Shown: piece by piece, positions 25,459 to 34,560 of the stretch
Numbering within the stretch: position 1 is the first letter of the stretch
How the letters are laid out: each line of letters begins with the position of its first letter
DNA from: Eubacterium callanderi
GTDB lineage: Bacteria; Bacillota; Clostridia; Eubacteriales; Eubacteriaceae
Direction of reading: 5' to 3'
Assembly (NCBI RefSeq): GCF_900142645.1
Contig: NZ_FRBP01000016.1
Location: 1-64,000 of the forward strand
Length of the DNA: 64,000 nt
The notes under the pieces: model-generated
What the model was told of the DNA's origin: nothing
Database searches by the model: none
What the model saw: only the letters and a program-made list of their open reading frames with translations
Translations under genes and position numbers: made by a program

Positions 25459-25494
25459 AAAAGGGCCCGTATCGCCACGGTACGGGTCCTTTTT
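25459..25494 (+). terminator. Terminator of the CsoR-family gene
   Basis: AGGGCCCGTATCG and CGGTACGGGTCCT pair and are followed by TTTTTA. Confidence 0.85.
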
Positions 25495-25517
25495 ATATAA
25501 ATTTTTCTTAACAGGCC

Positions 25518-25566
25518 TTGAACAATCGGGTCAACGGTCTATAATGGTATTAACCGATTGGGTTAA
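25518..25566 (+). promoter_or_regulatory. Promoter and TetR operator
   Basis: TTGAAC (25518-25523), 16-nt spacer, TATAAT (25540-25545). Right behind it is the perfect palindrome TTAACC-GATTG-GGTTAA (25550-25566), and a related half (CAATCGGGT) lies in the spacer. Placement over the start point fits autorepression by the TetR protein that follows. Confidence 0.75.
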
Positions 25567-25581
25567 TGAAAGGAAAATGGA

Positions 25582-26199
25582 ATGAATGATAAGTTTTTTA
25601 AGCTGCCGGAGGAGAAGCAGCTGCGCATTGTCAACGCGGGATTTAAGGCTTTTGCCGAGAACCCTTATAAAAAGGCCAACACAGCCGACATCGCCGCCGC
25701 AGCAGGTATTTCCAAGGGGCTGCTGTTCCACTACTTCAGCAACAAGCAGACACTGTACGAGTACCTGTTCCGGTATGGTAACGACGTAATGTTCAGGCGT
25801 ATCAGAGAGCTGCTGCCTTCCGATGAGTCCGATTTCTTTGAGATCTGGCTGCGGTCCCAGCGGGCTAAATCCGAGATCATGATGCGCAACCCTTACCTGA
25901 TGGACTTCTTTATCCGGGTCTATTATGACAAGGCGCCGGAGAGTGCGGGGAATATGAGCTTTTACAGCGATTTGGAGACCACCATCACCGCGTTGATCCT
26001 GGACCGGATCGACCGGAGCAAGTTCAGGGAGGAGACCCCGCCCGAGAAGGTGATCCGCTGGCTGATCTGGGCGGCCGAGGGCTTTATGAAGCGCCAGAGC
26101 GATCTTGGCAGAGTAGACATTGAACAGCTGAATTCCGAGTATACCGAGCACGTTCTGTTTATAAGACAGCACTGCTACAAAGAGGAGGCATTACAATGA
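25582..26199 (+). CDS. TetR/AcrR-family regulator of the ABC exporter operon
   Basis: 205 aa. The N-terminal TetR helix-turn-helix reads IVNAGFKAFAENPYKKANTA, DIAAAAGISKGLLFHYFSNK. The C-terminal ligand domain is not assignable to a drug class. The stop overlaps the ATG of the ABC ATPase (ATGA), so the three genes form one transcript under the operator upstream. Confidence 0.92.
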   Translation: MNDKFFKLPEEKQLRIVNAGFKAFAENPYKKANTADIAAAAGISKGLLFHYFSNKQTLYEYLFRYGNDVMFRRIRELLPSDESDFFEIWLRSQRAKSEIMMRNPYLMDFFIRVYYDKAPESAGNMSFYSDLETTITALILDRIDRSKFREETPPEKVIRWLIWAAEGFMKRQSDLGRVDIEQLNSEYTEHVLFIRQHCYKEEALQ

Positions 26200-27086
26200 T
26201 CGCAATCGAGCACCTGACCAGAGACTACGGCGAGGGCCGCGGGATTTTTGACCTGTCCTTTGAGGTAAAAAAGGGCGAGGTCTTTGGCTACCTGGGCCCC
26301 AACGGCGCCGGGAAAACCACGACCATCCGCCATCTGATGGGCTTTCTTTCGCCCAAGCGCGGCACCTGCGCGATCGACGGCCTGGACTGCTTTAAGCAAG
26401 CGGCTGAGATCAAGGAATTTTTAGGGTACCTGCCCGGGGAGATCGCCTTTTTCGACAGCATGACCGGCGTGGAGTTTCTGAACTTTATGGCCGAGATGCG
26501 TGGCATGAAGGACCGTGCGAAAATGGAAAAGCTCATCCGCTTTTTCGACCTGAACCCAAAAGGGAAGATCCGTAAGATGTCCAAGGGCACCAAGCAGAAG
26601 CTGGGCCTGGTGTCCGCCTTCATGCACGACCCCGGGGTCCTGATCCTCGACGAGCCCACCAGCGGGCTGGACCCCCTCATGCAGAACCGGTTTATCCGCC
26701 TGATCCAGAACGAGAAGAAAAAGGGCACGACCATTCTCATGTCCTCCCACAGCTTTGAGGAGGTCGAGCGGACCTGTGACCGGGTGGGCATTATCCGCGC
26801 CGGGGAGCTGGCAGCCCTGGACAGTGTGGCCTCCCTCAAGGCAGAGCGCCACAAGATCTACCAGGTCAGCTTCGCCACCGCTAAAGAGGCCGGAGATTTC
26901 GCGGCCCGGTGCAACGGCACCCGCCAGCTGAGGGAGCACCCCCAGCTTGTGGAGGTGCGGGTGGCAGGGAGCATGGACAGCTTTCTGAAAATGCTCACCG
27001 GCTACCACGTCATGGCGTTGGACACGGTCTCCCAGGATCTGGAGGATATTTTTATGCAGTATTACGGAGGTAAACATCATGCTTAG
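26196..27086 (+). CDS. ABC transporter ATP-binding protein
   Basis: 296 aa. Walker A GPNGAGKTTT, signature KMSKGTKQKLGLV (a degenerate LSGG, as in many drug/antibiotic exporters), Walker B VLILDEPTSGLD and the switch His in MSSHSFEEV. The C-terminal 80 residues form the extension seen in CcmA/NatA-type exporters. It pairs with the permease that starts within its last codons. Confidence 0.93.
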   Translation: MIAIEHLTRDYGEGRGIFDLSFEVKKGEVFGYLGPNGAGKTTTIRHLMGFLSPKRGTCAIDGLDCFKQAAEIKEFLGYLPGEIAFFDSMTGVEFLNFMAEMRGMKDRAKMEKLIRFFDLNPKGKIRKMSKGTKQKLGLVSAFMHDPGVLILDEPTSGLDPLMQNRFIRLIQNEKKKGTTILMSSHSFEEVERTCDRVGIIRAGELAALDSVASLKAERHKIYQVSFATAKEAGDFAARCNGTRQLREHPQLVEVRVAGSMDSFLKMLTGYHVMALDTVSQDLEDIFMQYYGGKHHA

Positions 27087-27885
27087 CGGGCCGCTTTTCA
27101 GAAAAACCTTTAAATCACAGCTCAGGATACTTGTCATCTTCGCGGCCATTCTGGCCATGTATATGGGTGTTGAGATCAGTATGTTCAACCCGGATTCCAT
27201 GGACGGCATAAAAGAGATGATGGACATGCTGCCCCAGCAGATGATAAACGCCATGAACCTGGACGTTGGCGCTGAGACAAGCCTTGTGGGCTTTCTGGGC
27301 TCCTATTTTTACGGCTTTATTGTCATCATGGTGCCCATGATTTTTAACATTATCGCCAGCAACAACGCGGCGGCAAAGCTGGTGGATTCCGGCGCCATGG
27401 CCTGCCTGCTGTCCGCGCCTAATTCCCGGACCAGGGTCATCGCAACCCAGGCCGCAGCCCTGATCCTGTCCAATATCCTCCTCATGGTCTTTGTGACCGT
27501 TATGGGGATCGCGGTCAGCCAGGCTCTGTTCCCGGGCGATCTGGACATCCGCGCCTTTCTGCTCGTCAACGCAGGCGCCCTGCTCATGCAGCTGGCCGTC
27601 AGCGCCATTGGCTTCTCTGCCTCCTGCCTGTTTAACGAGAGCCGCCTGTCCCTGGCCCTGGGCGGGGGCCTGCCCGTTCTGTTTCTGGTGCTCATGATGC
27701 TCTCCGGCGTCAGCGAGGACCTGGACGTTGTGCGCTACACGACCCTGTACAGCCTGTTTGACCCTGCCGAGATCATCGCTGGAGGCGACACCGTGGGCCT
27801 GTGCATGGCGGCCCTGGCGGCAGTCTCGGTGGTGCTGTATACCCTGGGCATCCTGGTCTTCAGGCGGAAGGACCTGCCGCTGTAA
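27079..27885 (+). CDS. ABC-2 type transporter permease
   Basis: 268 aa with six predicted membrane helices and a large first extracellular loop (MFNPDSMDGIKEMMDMLPQQ). It overlaps the ATPase by 8 bases. With the ATPase it forms a small exporter; the cargo is unknown, but TetR control points to a hydrophobic compound. Confidence 0.88.
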   Translation: MLSGPLFRKTFKSQLRILVIFAAILAMYMGVEISMFNPDSMDGIKEMMDMLPQQMINAMNLDVGAETSLVGFLGSYFYGFIVIMVPMIFNIIASNNAAAKLVDSGAMACLLSAPNSRTRVIATQAAALILSNILLMVFVTVMGIAVSQALFPGDLDIRAFLLVNAGALLMQLAVSAIGFSASCLFNESRLSLALGGGLPVLFLVLMMLSGVSEDLDVVRYTTLYSLFDPAEIIAGGDTVGLCMAALAAVSVVLYTLGILVFRRKDLPL

Positions 27886-27910
27886 ATATAAAAAGCAGAC
27901 TGAGATCTGA

Positions 27911-27961
27911 ATCTCAAAAGGCTCAAAACACGTATCCAAGGTGTTTTGAGCCTTTTGAGCC
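27911..27961. repeat. Palindromic element copy 7
   Basis: Arms CTCAAAAGGCTCAAAACA and TGTTTTGAGCCTTTTGAG: the GGCTC/GAGCC variant. It follows the exporter operon. Confidence 0.9.
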
Positions 27962-28082
27962 TGTATCTTGGGGGATTCTTATAAAAAAGGCGCGCTCGGT
28001 TATTTTTTTCTGAAAGTGGTATGTACATAAAAAGGGTGCTGCCAGAGGCAGGCCCGAAGCACTGATGAAAGAAGGAGCGATT

Positions 28083-28853
28083 ATGAGAATAGCCATAGTG
28101 ACCGGGGCGTCCAGCGGGCTTGGACGCGAGTTTGTAAAACAGATCAGTGAACGTGAGCATCTGGATGAGATCTGGGCCGTTGCCCGGAGGCGGGAACGGC
28201 TGGAAGCGCTGGCCAGGGAAGTAAAAACACCGGTGAGGCCTGTAGTCATGGACCTGACAGACACCAGCAGTTTTCCGGAGCTGACAGCCCTGATGGCCGA
28301 GAAGCAGCCGGACGTGCGGCTGCTGGTCAATGCCGCGGGTATGGGGAAGCTGGGAAATTACGCCGAGGTGACCGAAGCGGACAGCAATGCCCTCATTGAT
28401 TTAAACTGCCGGGGAGCAGTCGATATGACCCTGAGGGTACTGCCGTACATGCAGAAAGGCGCGAGAATCTTGCAGATCTGCTCGGTGGCGGCTTTTATGC
28501 CCCTGCCCGGCATGAACCTGTACGCGGCCTCCAAGGCCTTCCTCCTAAGCTACACCAGAGCTCTGCGCTGGGAGCTGTTCGGCCGGGGCATAAGGGTGAC
28601 AGCGGTCTGCCCCTACTGGATCAAAAATACCGAGTTTGTGCCGCGGGCCAGCGCCAACGCGGACCGCTCCGCGGTGCGCCACCTGCCCTTTGCGGGCACC
28701 GTCCAGACGGTTGTGCGCCGCTCTATGAGGGACAGCCGCCTGGGCGCGGCCGTATCCACGCCGGGCCTTGCAAGCTTCGGGCTGCGGGTGTTTGGCAAGG
28801 TGGTACCCCACGGGCTGGGCATGGCGTTCTGGAACGTGCTCAGGAAAATCTGA
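28083..28853 (+). CDS. Short-chain dehydrogenase/reductase
   Basis: 256 aa from ATG 28083 (GAAGGAG upstream). Classical SDR: cofactor loop TGASSGLGREF, NAAG element (LVNAAGMGKLG), catalytic Ser in ICSVAAF and YAASK with Tyr and Lys. The short C-terminus and hydrophobic tail resemble ketoacyl/sterol-type SDRs, including gut hydroxysteroid dehydrogenases, but substrate cannot be assigned. Confidence 0.9.
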   Translation: MRIAIVTGASSGLGREFVKQISEREHLDEIWAVARRRERLEALAREVKTPVRPVVMDLTDTSSFPELTALMAEKQPDVRLLVNAAGMGKLGNYAEVTEADSNALIDLNCRGAVDMTLRVLPYMQKGARILQICSVAAFMPLPGMNLYAASKAFLLSYTRALRWELFGRGIRVTAVCPYWIKNTEFVPRASANADRSAVRHLPFAGTVQTVVRRSMRDSRLGAAVSTPGLASFGLRVFGKVVPHGLGMAFWNVLRKI

Positions 28854-28874
28854 GGAAATTCAGGGCGCCGGCAG

Positions 28875-28903
28875 TTGACAATTTTGAAAAGTTCGCTTAT
28901 ACT
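28875..28903 (+). promoter_or_regulatory. Promoter of the cobalamin-controlled operon
   Basis: TTGACA (28875-28880), 17-nt spacer, TATACT (28898-28903). Confidence 0.8.
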
Positions 28904-28930
28904 AATATTAACAATTGAATCAAACCATTG

Positions 28931-29125
28931 AGGGTGCCTTGAAAAAGGAGAATAGGGAAACCGGTGTGAATCCGGTACGAACCCATCACTGTAAACAGGG
29001 ACGCGCCGCAGTAAACCACTGGCCTCGGGCCGGGAAGGGAGCGGAGTGCGGAGGAGCTGTGAGTCAGGAGACCTGCCTTTAGTGTTACGCGTGTTTGTCC
29101 GGTGAGGGGATTGTCACTGGGAGAA
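28931..29125 (+). promoter_or_regulatory. Cobalamin riboswitch
   Basis: Recognisable elements in order: AGGGTGCC, AATAGGGAAACCGGTGTGAA, TCCGGTACGAACCCATCACTG (shown only as landmarks), GCCGCAGTAAACC and the B12 box GAGTCAGGAGACCTGCCT at 29061-29078. It is followed by a strong terminator, so adenosyl- or aquocobalamin should switch the importer off. Confidence 0.95.
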
Positions 29126-29142
29126 CCTGAGATAGGTAAATG

Positions 29143-29178
29143 GGAGCCTGTCGGCGATGTGTCGGCAGGCTCTTTTTA
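29143..29178 (+). terminator. Riboswitch expression-platform terminator
   Basis: GAGCCTG and CAGGCTC, extended by CGG/CCG-type pairs, followed by TTTTTAT; it lies between the aptamer and the first gene. Confidence 0.85.
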
Positions 29179-29206
29179 TATGATTTTTTAAGAAAGAGGT
29201 AGAAAA

Positions 29207-30223
29207 ATGAGAAGCTTGAAGAAACAGTTTTTAGGGATTGCCCTGTCCGCAGTGCTGGCGGCAGGCGTGTTGGCAGGGTGCGGCAGCGCAGGGGGAAATG
29301 ACAGCGCCAGCCAGAGCGCCGGCACAGACGGCCATTATCCGGTCACCATCACCACCTACGATTACGACAAGCAGCCTGTGGAAATGACCTTTGAAAAGGC
29401 GCCTGAAAAGGTGCTGGCCGTATACCAGAACGCCATCGAGACCATGCTGGCCCTGGGCCTGGAGGACAAAATTGTGGCTGCCAGCGGTCTGGATCACGAG
29501 GTGAAGCCAGCGTACAAGGACGCTTTCGCCAAGGTCAACTATCTGTCCGAATTCAAACCCAGCAAGGAAGCCGCCACTGCTCTGGAACCGGATATGATCC
29601 TGAGCTGGACCTCCCTGTTCTCCGACAAGAACCTGGGCAGCATGAAGGAGTGGCAGAGCCAGGGCGTGAACAGCTACAACATGCTCAACAGCGGCGCAGT
29701 GTCCCCTAAAACACTGGATAACGAGTACCAGGATTTTGAGAACCTGGGCAAAATCTTTGACGTGGAGGATAAGGCCGGGGAACTGGTGAACGCCATCAAG
29801 GACGCTGTGAAACAGACAGAGACCTATGCCCAGAAGGAAAACAAGAGCCCCAAAGTACTGGTGATGGAGGACCAGAGCGGTCAGATTGTCAATTATGGGG
29901 CCACCACACTGGCAGGCGATATGGTCACCAAGCTTAAGGGCACACTGGCCAGTCCGGACGCGTCCAAGCTGGGCGAGGAGGACGTGGTCGCTGCCAATCC
30001 GGAAGTCATCTTCGCAGTCTATATGGACCGTGACGACCAGGACATGGCCGCCCAGACAAAGGACGCCATCATGAACAACGCGGCCTTTGCCGACATCGAC
30101 GCAGTGAAGAACAACCGGGTGATCCCCATCGAGCTGGGGCAGATGTACTGCAGCGGTGTGCGTACCATCGACGGCATTCATACCATCGCGAATGGGATGT
30201 ACCCAGATTTAAACCTGAACTAG
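29207..30223 (+). CDS. ABC importer substrate-binding lipoprotein, cobalamin-riboswitch controlled
   Basis: 338 aa. Signal peptide with lipobox VLAGC (C25). The mature part is a FecB/BtuF-type binding protein (KVLAVYQNAIETMLALGLED). Because the operon is under a cobalamin riboswitch, the cargo is most likely cobalamin or a cobinamide, although the fold also serves iron siderophores. The AAGAAAGAGG site precedes the ATG. First gene of a binding protein-permease-ATPase set. Confidence 0.88.
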   Translation: MRSLKKQFLGIALSAVLAAGVLAGCGSAGGNDSASQSAGTDGHYPVTITTYDYDKQPVEMTFEKAPEKVLAVYQNAIETMLALGLEDKIVAASGLDHEVKPAYKDAFAKVNYLSEFKPSKEAATALEPDMILSWTSLFSDKNLGSMKEWQSQGVNSYNMLNSGAVSPKTLDNEYQDFENLGKIFDVEDKAGELVNAIKDAVKQTETYAQKENKSPKVLVMEDQSGQIVNYGATTLAGDMVTKLKGTLASPDASKLGEEDVVAANPEVIFAVYMDRDDQDMAAQTKDAIMNNAAFADIDAVKNNRVIPIELGQMYCSGVRTIDGIHTIANGMYPDLNLN

Positions 30224-30238
30224 TCAGCGGGCTTTTTT

Positions 30239-31324
30239 ATGAGACAAAGCGCACTGATCAAAGATAAAGGGCGGCTCCAGAGCCAGCCCTTTTATGTGTT
30301 TGTATGCGTGGTCATGCTGGGGCTGCTGATCCTCTCGGCCCTGGCAGCGGTTACCATCGGCTCCATGGACCTGTCCATCCGGGATGTGTACAGCGTCATC
30401 GGCTACGAGCTCTTCCATCTGGACAGCCTGAGTGCCTACGCCAGGGGCGCGGCCCACAACGTGGTGTGGTTGATCCGCTTTCCGAGGGTAGTCATGGGGC
30501 TGGCTGTGGGTATGGGCCTGTCCATCTGCGGCGTGGTCATGCAGGCCATTGTCAAGAACCCGCTGGCAGAGCCCTATGTGCTGGGCATCTCCTCCGGGGC
30601 GTCGCTGGGGGCGACCACAGCCCTGTTCTTTGGGCTGGGCGCTGTGCTCGGCGGCAGCGGTGTGGGTGTGTGCGCCTTTATCGGGGCCTTTCTGATCTCC
30701 ATGCTGGTGGTGGCAGTGGCCAACATTGGCGGGCCGGCCAACTCCGTCAAGCTCATCCTTTCCGGCATGGCCCTGGGCGCCCTGTGCATGGCTTTCTCCA
30801 ATTTTATGGTCTTTATGGCCAACGACCCCAACACCACCCAGCAGCTCACCTTCTGGATGCTTGGCAGCCTGTCCGGGGCCAAGTGGGGCCCCACACTGGT
30901 CATCTTTGTCGTGGTGGCGGCCAGCACCCTCTTTTTCTGGAGCCAGCACCGCCCCCTGAACCTCATGCTCCTGGGCGACGATGTGTCCATCACCCTGGGC
31001 ACCAACCTGAACACCTACCGCCATGTGTACCTGGTCCTGACCTCGCTCATTATTGGCCTGTGTGTGTACGCATCCGGCACCATTGGATTCATCGGGCTGG
31101 TGGTGCCCCACGCGGTGCGCATGGTATTTGGCACCGACCACCGCAAGCTGGTGCCCCTGAGCGCCCTGACCGGCGGCATTTTTCTGATCTGGGCCGATGT
31201 GCTGGCCCGCACCCTGCTGCCCGAGACCGAGGTGCCCATCGGGATTCTCGTGTCCATGGTGGGCGCACCGGTGTTTATTTATATGATGATGCGTAAGAGC
31301 TACGGTTTTGGAGGTGGCGAATAA
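30239..31324 (+). CDS. FecCD-type ABC importer permease (probable cobalamin uptake)
   Basis: 361 aa, about ten helices. Family motifs: RFPRVVMGLAVGMGLSICGV, KNPLAEPYVLGISSGA and GLVVPHAVRMVFGTDHR (the coupling-helix region). It starts 15 bases after the binding protein with no clear Shine-Dalgarno, so translation is probably coupled. The last base of its stop is shared with the ATPase start (AATAATGG). Confidence 0.92.
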   Translation: MRQSALIKDKGRLQSQPFYVFVCVVMLGLLILSALAAVTIGSMDLSIRDVYSVIGYELFHLDSLSAYARGAAHNVVWLIRFPRVVMGLAVGMGLSICGVVMQAIVKNPLAEPYVLGISSGASLGATTALFFGLGAVLGGSGVGVCAFIGAFLISMLVVAVANIGGPANSVKLILSGMALGALCMAFSNFMVFMANDPNTTQQLTFWMLGSLSGAKWGPTLVIFVVVAASTLFFWSQHRPLNLMLLGDDVSITLGTNLNTYRHVYLVLTSLIIGLCVYASGTIGFIGLVVPHAVRMVFGTDHRKLVPLSALTGGIFLIWADVLARTLLPETEVPIGILVSMVGAPVFIYMMMRKSYGFGGGE

Positions 31325-32091
31325 TGGAAATCAGATCCCAGGACATTACCCAGACACTGGGCGGCTGCGAGATTTTAAAGGGCGTGAGCATTGACGTCCA
31401 GAGTAAAAAATTCATTGGGATCATCGGTCCCAACGGCAGCGGAAAGAGCACCTTTCTGAAGTGCCTGTACCGGACAGCCCGCCCCACCGGCGGCGTCATT
31501 TATTTTGACGGAGAGGCAGTGGACAGCCTCAGCTATAAGGAGTCGGCCAGAAAAGTGGCTGTGGTGGCCCAGCACAATTACTATAACTTTGATTTTACAG
31601 TGGAGCAGGTGGTGCTCATGGGCCGGACCCCGCACAAAAAGCTCATGGAGCGCAACTACGCCGAGGACTACGCCTTGGCCCAGAAAGCCCTGGAAACTGT
31701 GGGCATGGAGGCCATGAAAGACCGGAACTTCTCTACCCTGTCCGGCGGCGAGCAGCAGCGCGTGATCCTCGCCCGCGCCCTGACCCAGGACACCCAGTGC
31801 CTGATTCTGGATGAGCCCACCAACCATCTGGACATCAAGTATCAGCTGCAGCTCATGAGCATTGTGAAAAAGCTGAACCTTACCGTCGTGTCCGCCATCC
31901 ACGACCTCAACATCGCGGCCATGTACTGTGACGAGATCCATGTCATGAAAGAAGGCCGCATCATCAAAAGCGGCCCGCCCGATGCTGTGCTGACCCCGGC
32001 GTTTATCCGGGAGGTCTACGAGATTCAGGCCGAGGTGATAAAGAACGCGAAAAGCGGCTTCCTGCACGTGCTGTACCAGCCGGAATTTTAA
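31324..32091 (+). CDS. ABC importer ATPase (probable cobalamin uptake)
   Basis: 255 aa. Walker A GPNGSGKST, signature LSGGEQQRVILARAL, Walker B CLILDEPTNHLD and switch His in SAIHDLNIA. FecE/BtuD class. It completes the importer and is followed by palindromic element copy 8. Confidence 0.94.
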   Translation: MEIRSQDITQTLGGCEILKGVSIDVQSKKFIGIIGPNGSGKSTFLKCLYRTARPTGGVIYFDGEAVDSLSYKESARKVAVVAQHNYYNFDFTVEQVVLMGRTPHKKLMERNYAEDYALAQKALETVGMEAMKDRNFSTLSGGEQQRVILARALTQDTQCLILDEPTNHLDIKYQLQLMSIVKKLNLTVVSAIHDLNIAAMYCDEIHVMKEGRIIKSGPPDAVLTPAFIREVYEIQAEVIKNAKSGFLHVLYQPEF

Positions 32092-32109
32092 AATCATTCT
32101 GTAAAAAAG

Positions 32110-32160
32110 ATGCTCAAAAGACTCAAAACAGCCGTCGTGGTGGTTTTGAGTCTTTTGAGG
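32110..32160. repeat. Palindromic element copy 8
   Basis: Arms GCTCAAAAGACTCAAAACA and GGTTTTGAGTCTTTTGAG; loop GCCGTCGTGG. It lies 18 bases after the importer ATPase. Confidence 0.9.
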
Positions 32161-32262
32161 TTAAGGGCGCAGAGGTTTTTGTTTATTTTAGCTTTTGTCA
32201 ACCGCATATTGTAAAAAATTAAGGCTTTTACATAAAAAGAATAAAATATTATTCAAACATGT

Positions 32263-32312
32263 GATCAAAAGACTCAAAAGGATAAAAATGGCTGTTTTGA
32301 GCCTTTTGAGCA
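32263..32312. repeat. Palindromic element copy 9
   Basis: Arms GATCAAAAGACTCAAAA and TTTTGAGCCTTTTGAGC. The variable position is mismatched (A opposite C), making this the most degenerate copy. It is the second element within 150 bases, on the border of the orphan primase-like operon. Confidence 0.8.
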
Positions 32313-32384
32313 GGTTTTCCATAATATAATAAAAAAATAATCTGATAACAAATGATTATCCATCAGTTAAACTTTTAACAATTG

Positions 32385-32413
32385 TTGACTTAAACAGCGA
32401 TTCATTATATAAT
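32385..32413 (+). promoter_or_regulatory. Promoter of the CHC2/DUF3987 operon
   Basis: TTGACT (32385-32390), 17-nt spacer, TATAAT (32408-32413). Confidence 0.75.
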
Positions 32414-32462
32414 GCAAACCATATCACGACGACGGTCGGATATAAAACGATTTTGAAGGGAT

Positions 32463-33179
32463 GTGTTGATAAAAAACTATCGATCAATCTTTGACGTGGT
32501 CAGGGAAGAAACCAATATTGTGACGGCTGCCCGCTTTTACGGGATGGCAGTTGACCGGCATGGGAGGGCGCTGTGTCCATTTCACAGCGACCATCACCCC
32601 AGTCTGTCTTTTAAAGACAACCGGTTTACCTGCTTTGCCTGTGGGGCCAGAGGGAGCGTTATTGATTTGGTGATGCAGATTTTCCATATTTCTCCATTAG
32701 AAGCGGCAGTTAAGCTTCAGGAAGATTTCAATCTAAAGGTGGAGGTCAGAGGTCAAAGCCATAAGGCCAACGACGTTGCGGCGAAAGGAGAGGCGGATAC
32801 AAGAAGCGTGAAGCAGGAAACGAACGGGACGAAAAGCGCACAGCGCGGAGCGAAACCAACGGACAGCCTGTACAGCCCTTTGCGTATGACGGCTCCGACG
32901 GACAGCGCGGAGGCGGTACTGGCAGCGGCGCTCCGGGACCGGCTGGCGGATATGGAAGCATACTATAGCAGACTACACCGTGAACTATGCGAAAATACTG
33001 AGAAATATAAGCCTTGCAATTCACTGGAAACCGTCCAAGACAAGTATGTCGAGGCCGTGTTTCAATTACCCGTGGTATCCTACTATTTGGATATCCTGGA
33101 CAGCGGGACGCCATCCGAGAGGGTGGCGCTTTACCGCGCGTATAAAAGAAAGGAGCTTATACAGTATGAAAAACGATAG
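32463..33179 (+). CDS. CHC2 zinc-finger protein related to DNA primase, without primase domain
   Basis: 238 aa, GTG start (or TTG three bases on) behind GAAGGGA. Residues 30-75 form a DnaG-type CHC2 zinc ribbon: CPFHSDHHPSLSF with C38/H41 and FTCFACGARGSVIDLVMQ with C57/C60. There is no TOPRIM or RNA polymerase domain; the rest is a low-complexity link (100-140) and a helical region. The last 14 bases overlap the next gene. Such stand-alone zinc ribbons occur in phage, plasmid and integrative-element replication modules, where they may help a partner recognise DNA. No integrase or capsid gene is near. Confidence 0.8.
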   Translation: MLIKNYRSIFDVVREETNIVTAARFYGMAVDRHGRALCPFHSDHHPSLSFKDNRFTCFACGARGSVIDLVMQIFHISPLEAAVKLQEDFNLKVEVRGQSHKANDVAAKGEADTRSVKQETNGTKSAQRGAKPTDSLYSPLRMTAPTDSAEAVLAAALRDRLADMEAYYSRLHRELCENTEKYKPCNSLETVQDKYVEAVFQLPVVSYYLDILDSGTPSERVALYRAYKRKELIQYEKR

Positions 33180-34560
33180 AACACAGCGACATAATACAGA
33201 CGACATTGAGGCCATGAAAGGCCTCTTAACCGAAGAGGAGCGAAAAGATCTGATCATTGAAGAGACCAAGAAAAGCATTGAATTCAAGCCCATTATCCCA
33301 TTGGACGACAGCGCAGGAAGCGCTGTGCCGGCTTTTCCAGTGGAGAGCCTGCCCGGCGCAGTACAGGACTTTGTCCTGGCGGCTGCTGCCAGCATCGGGG
33401 TGCCGGTTGCCATGACCGGCAGCGCGGCCCTGGGCGTTCTGGCAGCCGTACTGCAGAAGAAGGCCAAGGTGAAAGCCAAGGAAGACTGGACAGAGTCCCT
33501 GTGCCTTTACATCCTGCTGATTGCCCGCTCATCGGAGCGGAAATCCCCGATTATGCGTAAAATGACCAAGCCCCTCGAGCTTTACGAGGAGATGGTCAAT
33601 GCCAAGATGGCCGAAGACATCGAGGAATACGATAATCAGGAGAAATTTTTTAAAAAGAAGATCAAGTATCTGGAAGGAAAAGCCGCCCGGGGTGTCATTA
33701 ACTACACCGATGCCCAGAAGGCCAGAGAAGAGCTGGCAGCACTTAAGCCAACGCGCCCTCTGCGCCTGACAGCAGGCGATGTGACCCCCGAGGTGCTGGT
33801 CAACCTTCTGGAAGAGAACAACGAGCGCATGGCGATTTTTGCGGCAGAGGGGGGCCTTTTTGGCACCATGAGCGGCCGCTACAGCGGCGCGGTCAATATC
33901 GACGTGTTCCTCAACGCCTATTCACAGGACAAGATGACCGTCGACCGGGTTGGCCGTCGGACCCGCATCCTAAGAGACGCCCACCTCACCATGGTGATGG
34001 CTGTACAGCCCCATATGGTGTGTGAATTTGAGGCCAGGAAAGAATTTCAGGAGCTGGGCCTGACAGGCCGGTTCCTGTACGCCATGCCCGACAGCCTTGT
34101 CGGCACCAGAAACAGCCGGGCGTCTGAGATCAGAATCAGCCGTTCGACCGTGGCCAAAGCCATTGACCTGGCAGAATATTATCTGGCAGAAAAGCTGCGG
34201 ATCTTTAACATGACAAGCAGCGACGCCGAAACCCAGGCCGCGGCCTACGTCCTCAAACGGACCCTGACCGCGGGCAAAGACAGCCTGACCAAACGGGAGA
34301 TCGCTCAGCGCTGTAAGGGTAAGGGCATGCACGCAGACGATGTGGAATCGCCGCTGGCGCTGCTGGCAGCCCACCACTATCTGGTGCCCGTACCGGCCGA
34401 GTACGCCGGAACCGGACGCCGGAGCATCCGTTATTTTATCCACCCCGGACTCCTCAAAACAGAAGCCGCCAGGGAAGAGGACCACAATGCCCTCGTGCCT
34501 GTGATCACACCGGCAGAACCGGAGGACTTTACACAGGAGGAAAGGGCGGTGACGGTTTAA
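33166..34560 (+). CDS. DUF3987-family protein, putative helicase/primase-associated ATPase
   Basis: 464 aa from ATG 33166 (AAAGGAG at about 33149-33155; the longer frame upstream overlaps the previous gene and lacks a site). DUF3987 features: the degenerate P-loop region LIARSSERKSPIMRK (118-131), the segment GDVTPEVLVNLLEENNERMA and the acidic IFAAEGGLFGTMSGRYSG, then TMVMAVQPHMV and a GLTGRFLYAMP arginine region. The C-terminus has a winged-helix-like part (LTKREIAQRCKGKGMHADDV). These proteins accompany CHC2 proteins in mobile elements and are thought to act in replication; enzymatic activity is unproven. Confidence 0.8.
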   Translation: MKNDRTQRHNTDDIEAMKGLLTEEERKDLIIEETKKSIEFKPIIPLDDSAGSAVPAFPVESLPGAVQDFVLAAAASIGVPVAMTGSAALGVLAAVLQKKAKVKAKEDWTESLCLYILLIARSSERKSPIMRKMTKPLELYEEMVNAKMAEDIEEYDNQEKFFKKKIKYLEGKAARGVINYTDAQKAREELAALKPTRPLRLTAGDVTPEVLVNLLEENNERMAIFAAEGGLFGTMSGRYSGAVNIDVFLNAYSQDKMTVDRVGRRTRILRDAHLTMVMAVQPHMVCEFEARKEFQELGLTGRFLYAMPDSLVGTRNSRASEIRISRSTVAKAIDLAEYYLAEKLRIFNMTSSDAETQAAAYVLKRTLTAGKDSLTKREIAQRCKGKGMHADDVESPLALLAAHHYLVPVPAEYAGTGRRSIRYFIHPGLLKTEAAREEDHNALVPVITPAEPEDFTQEERAVTV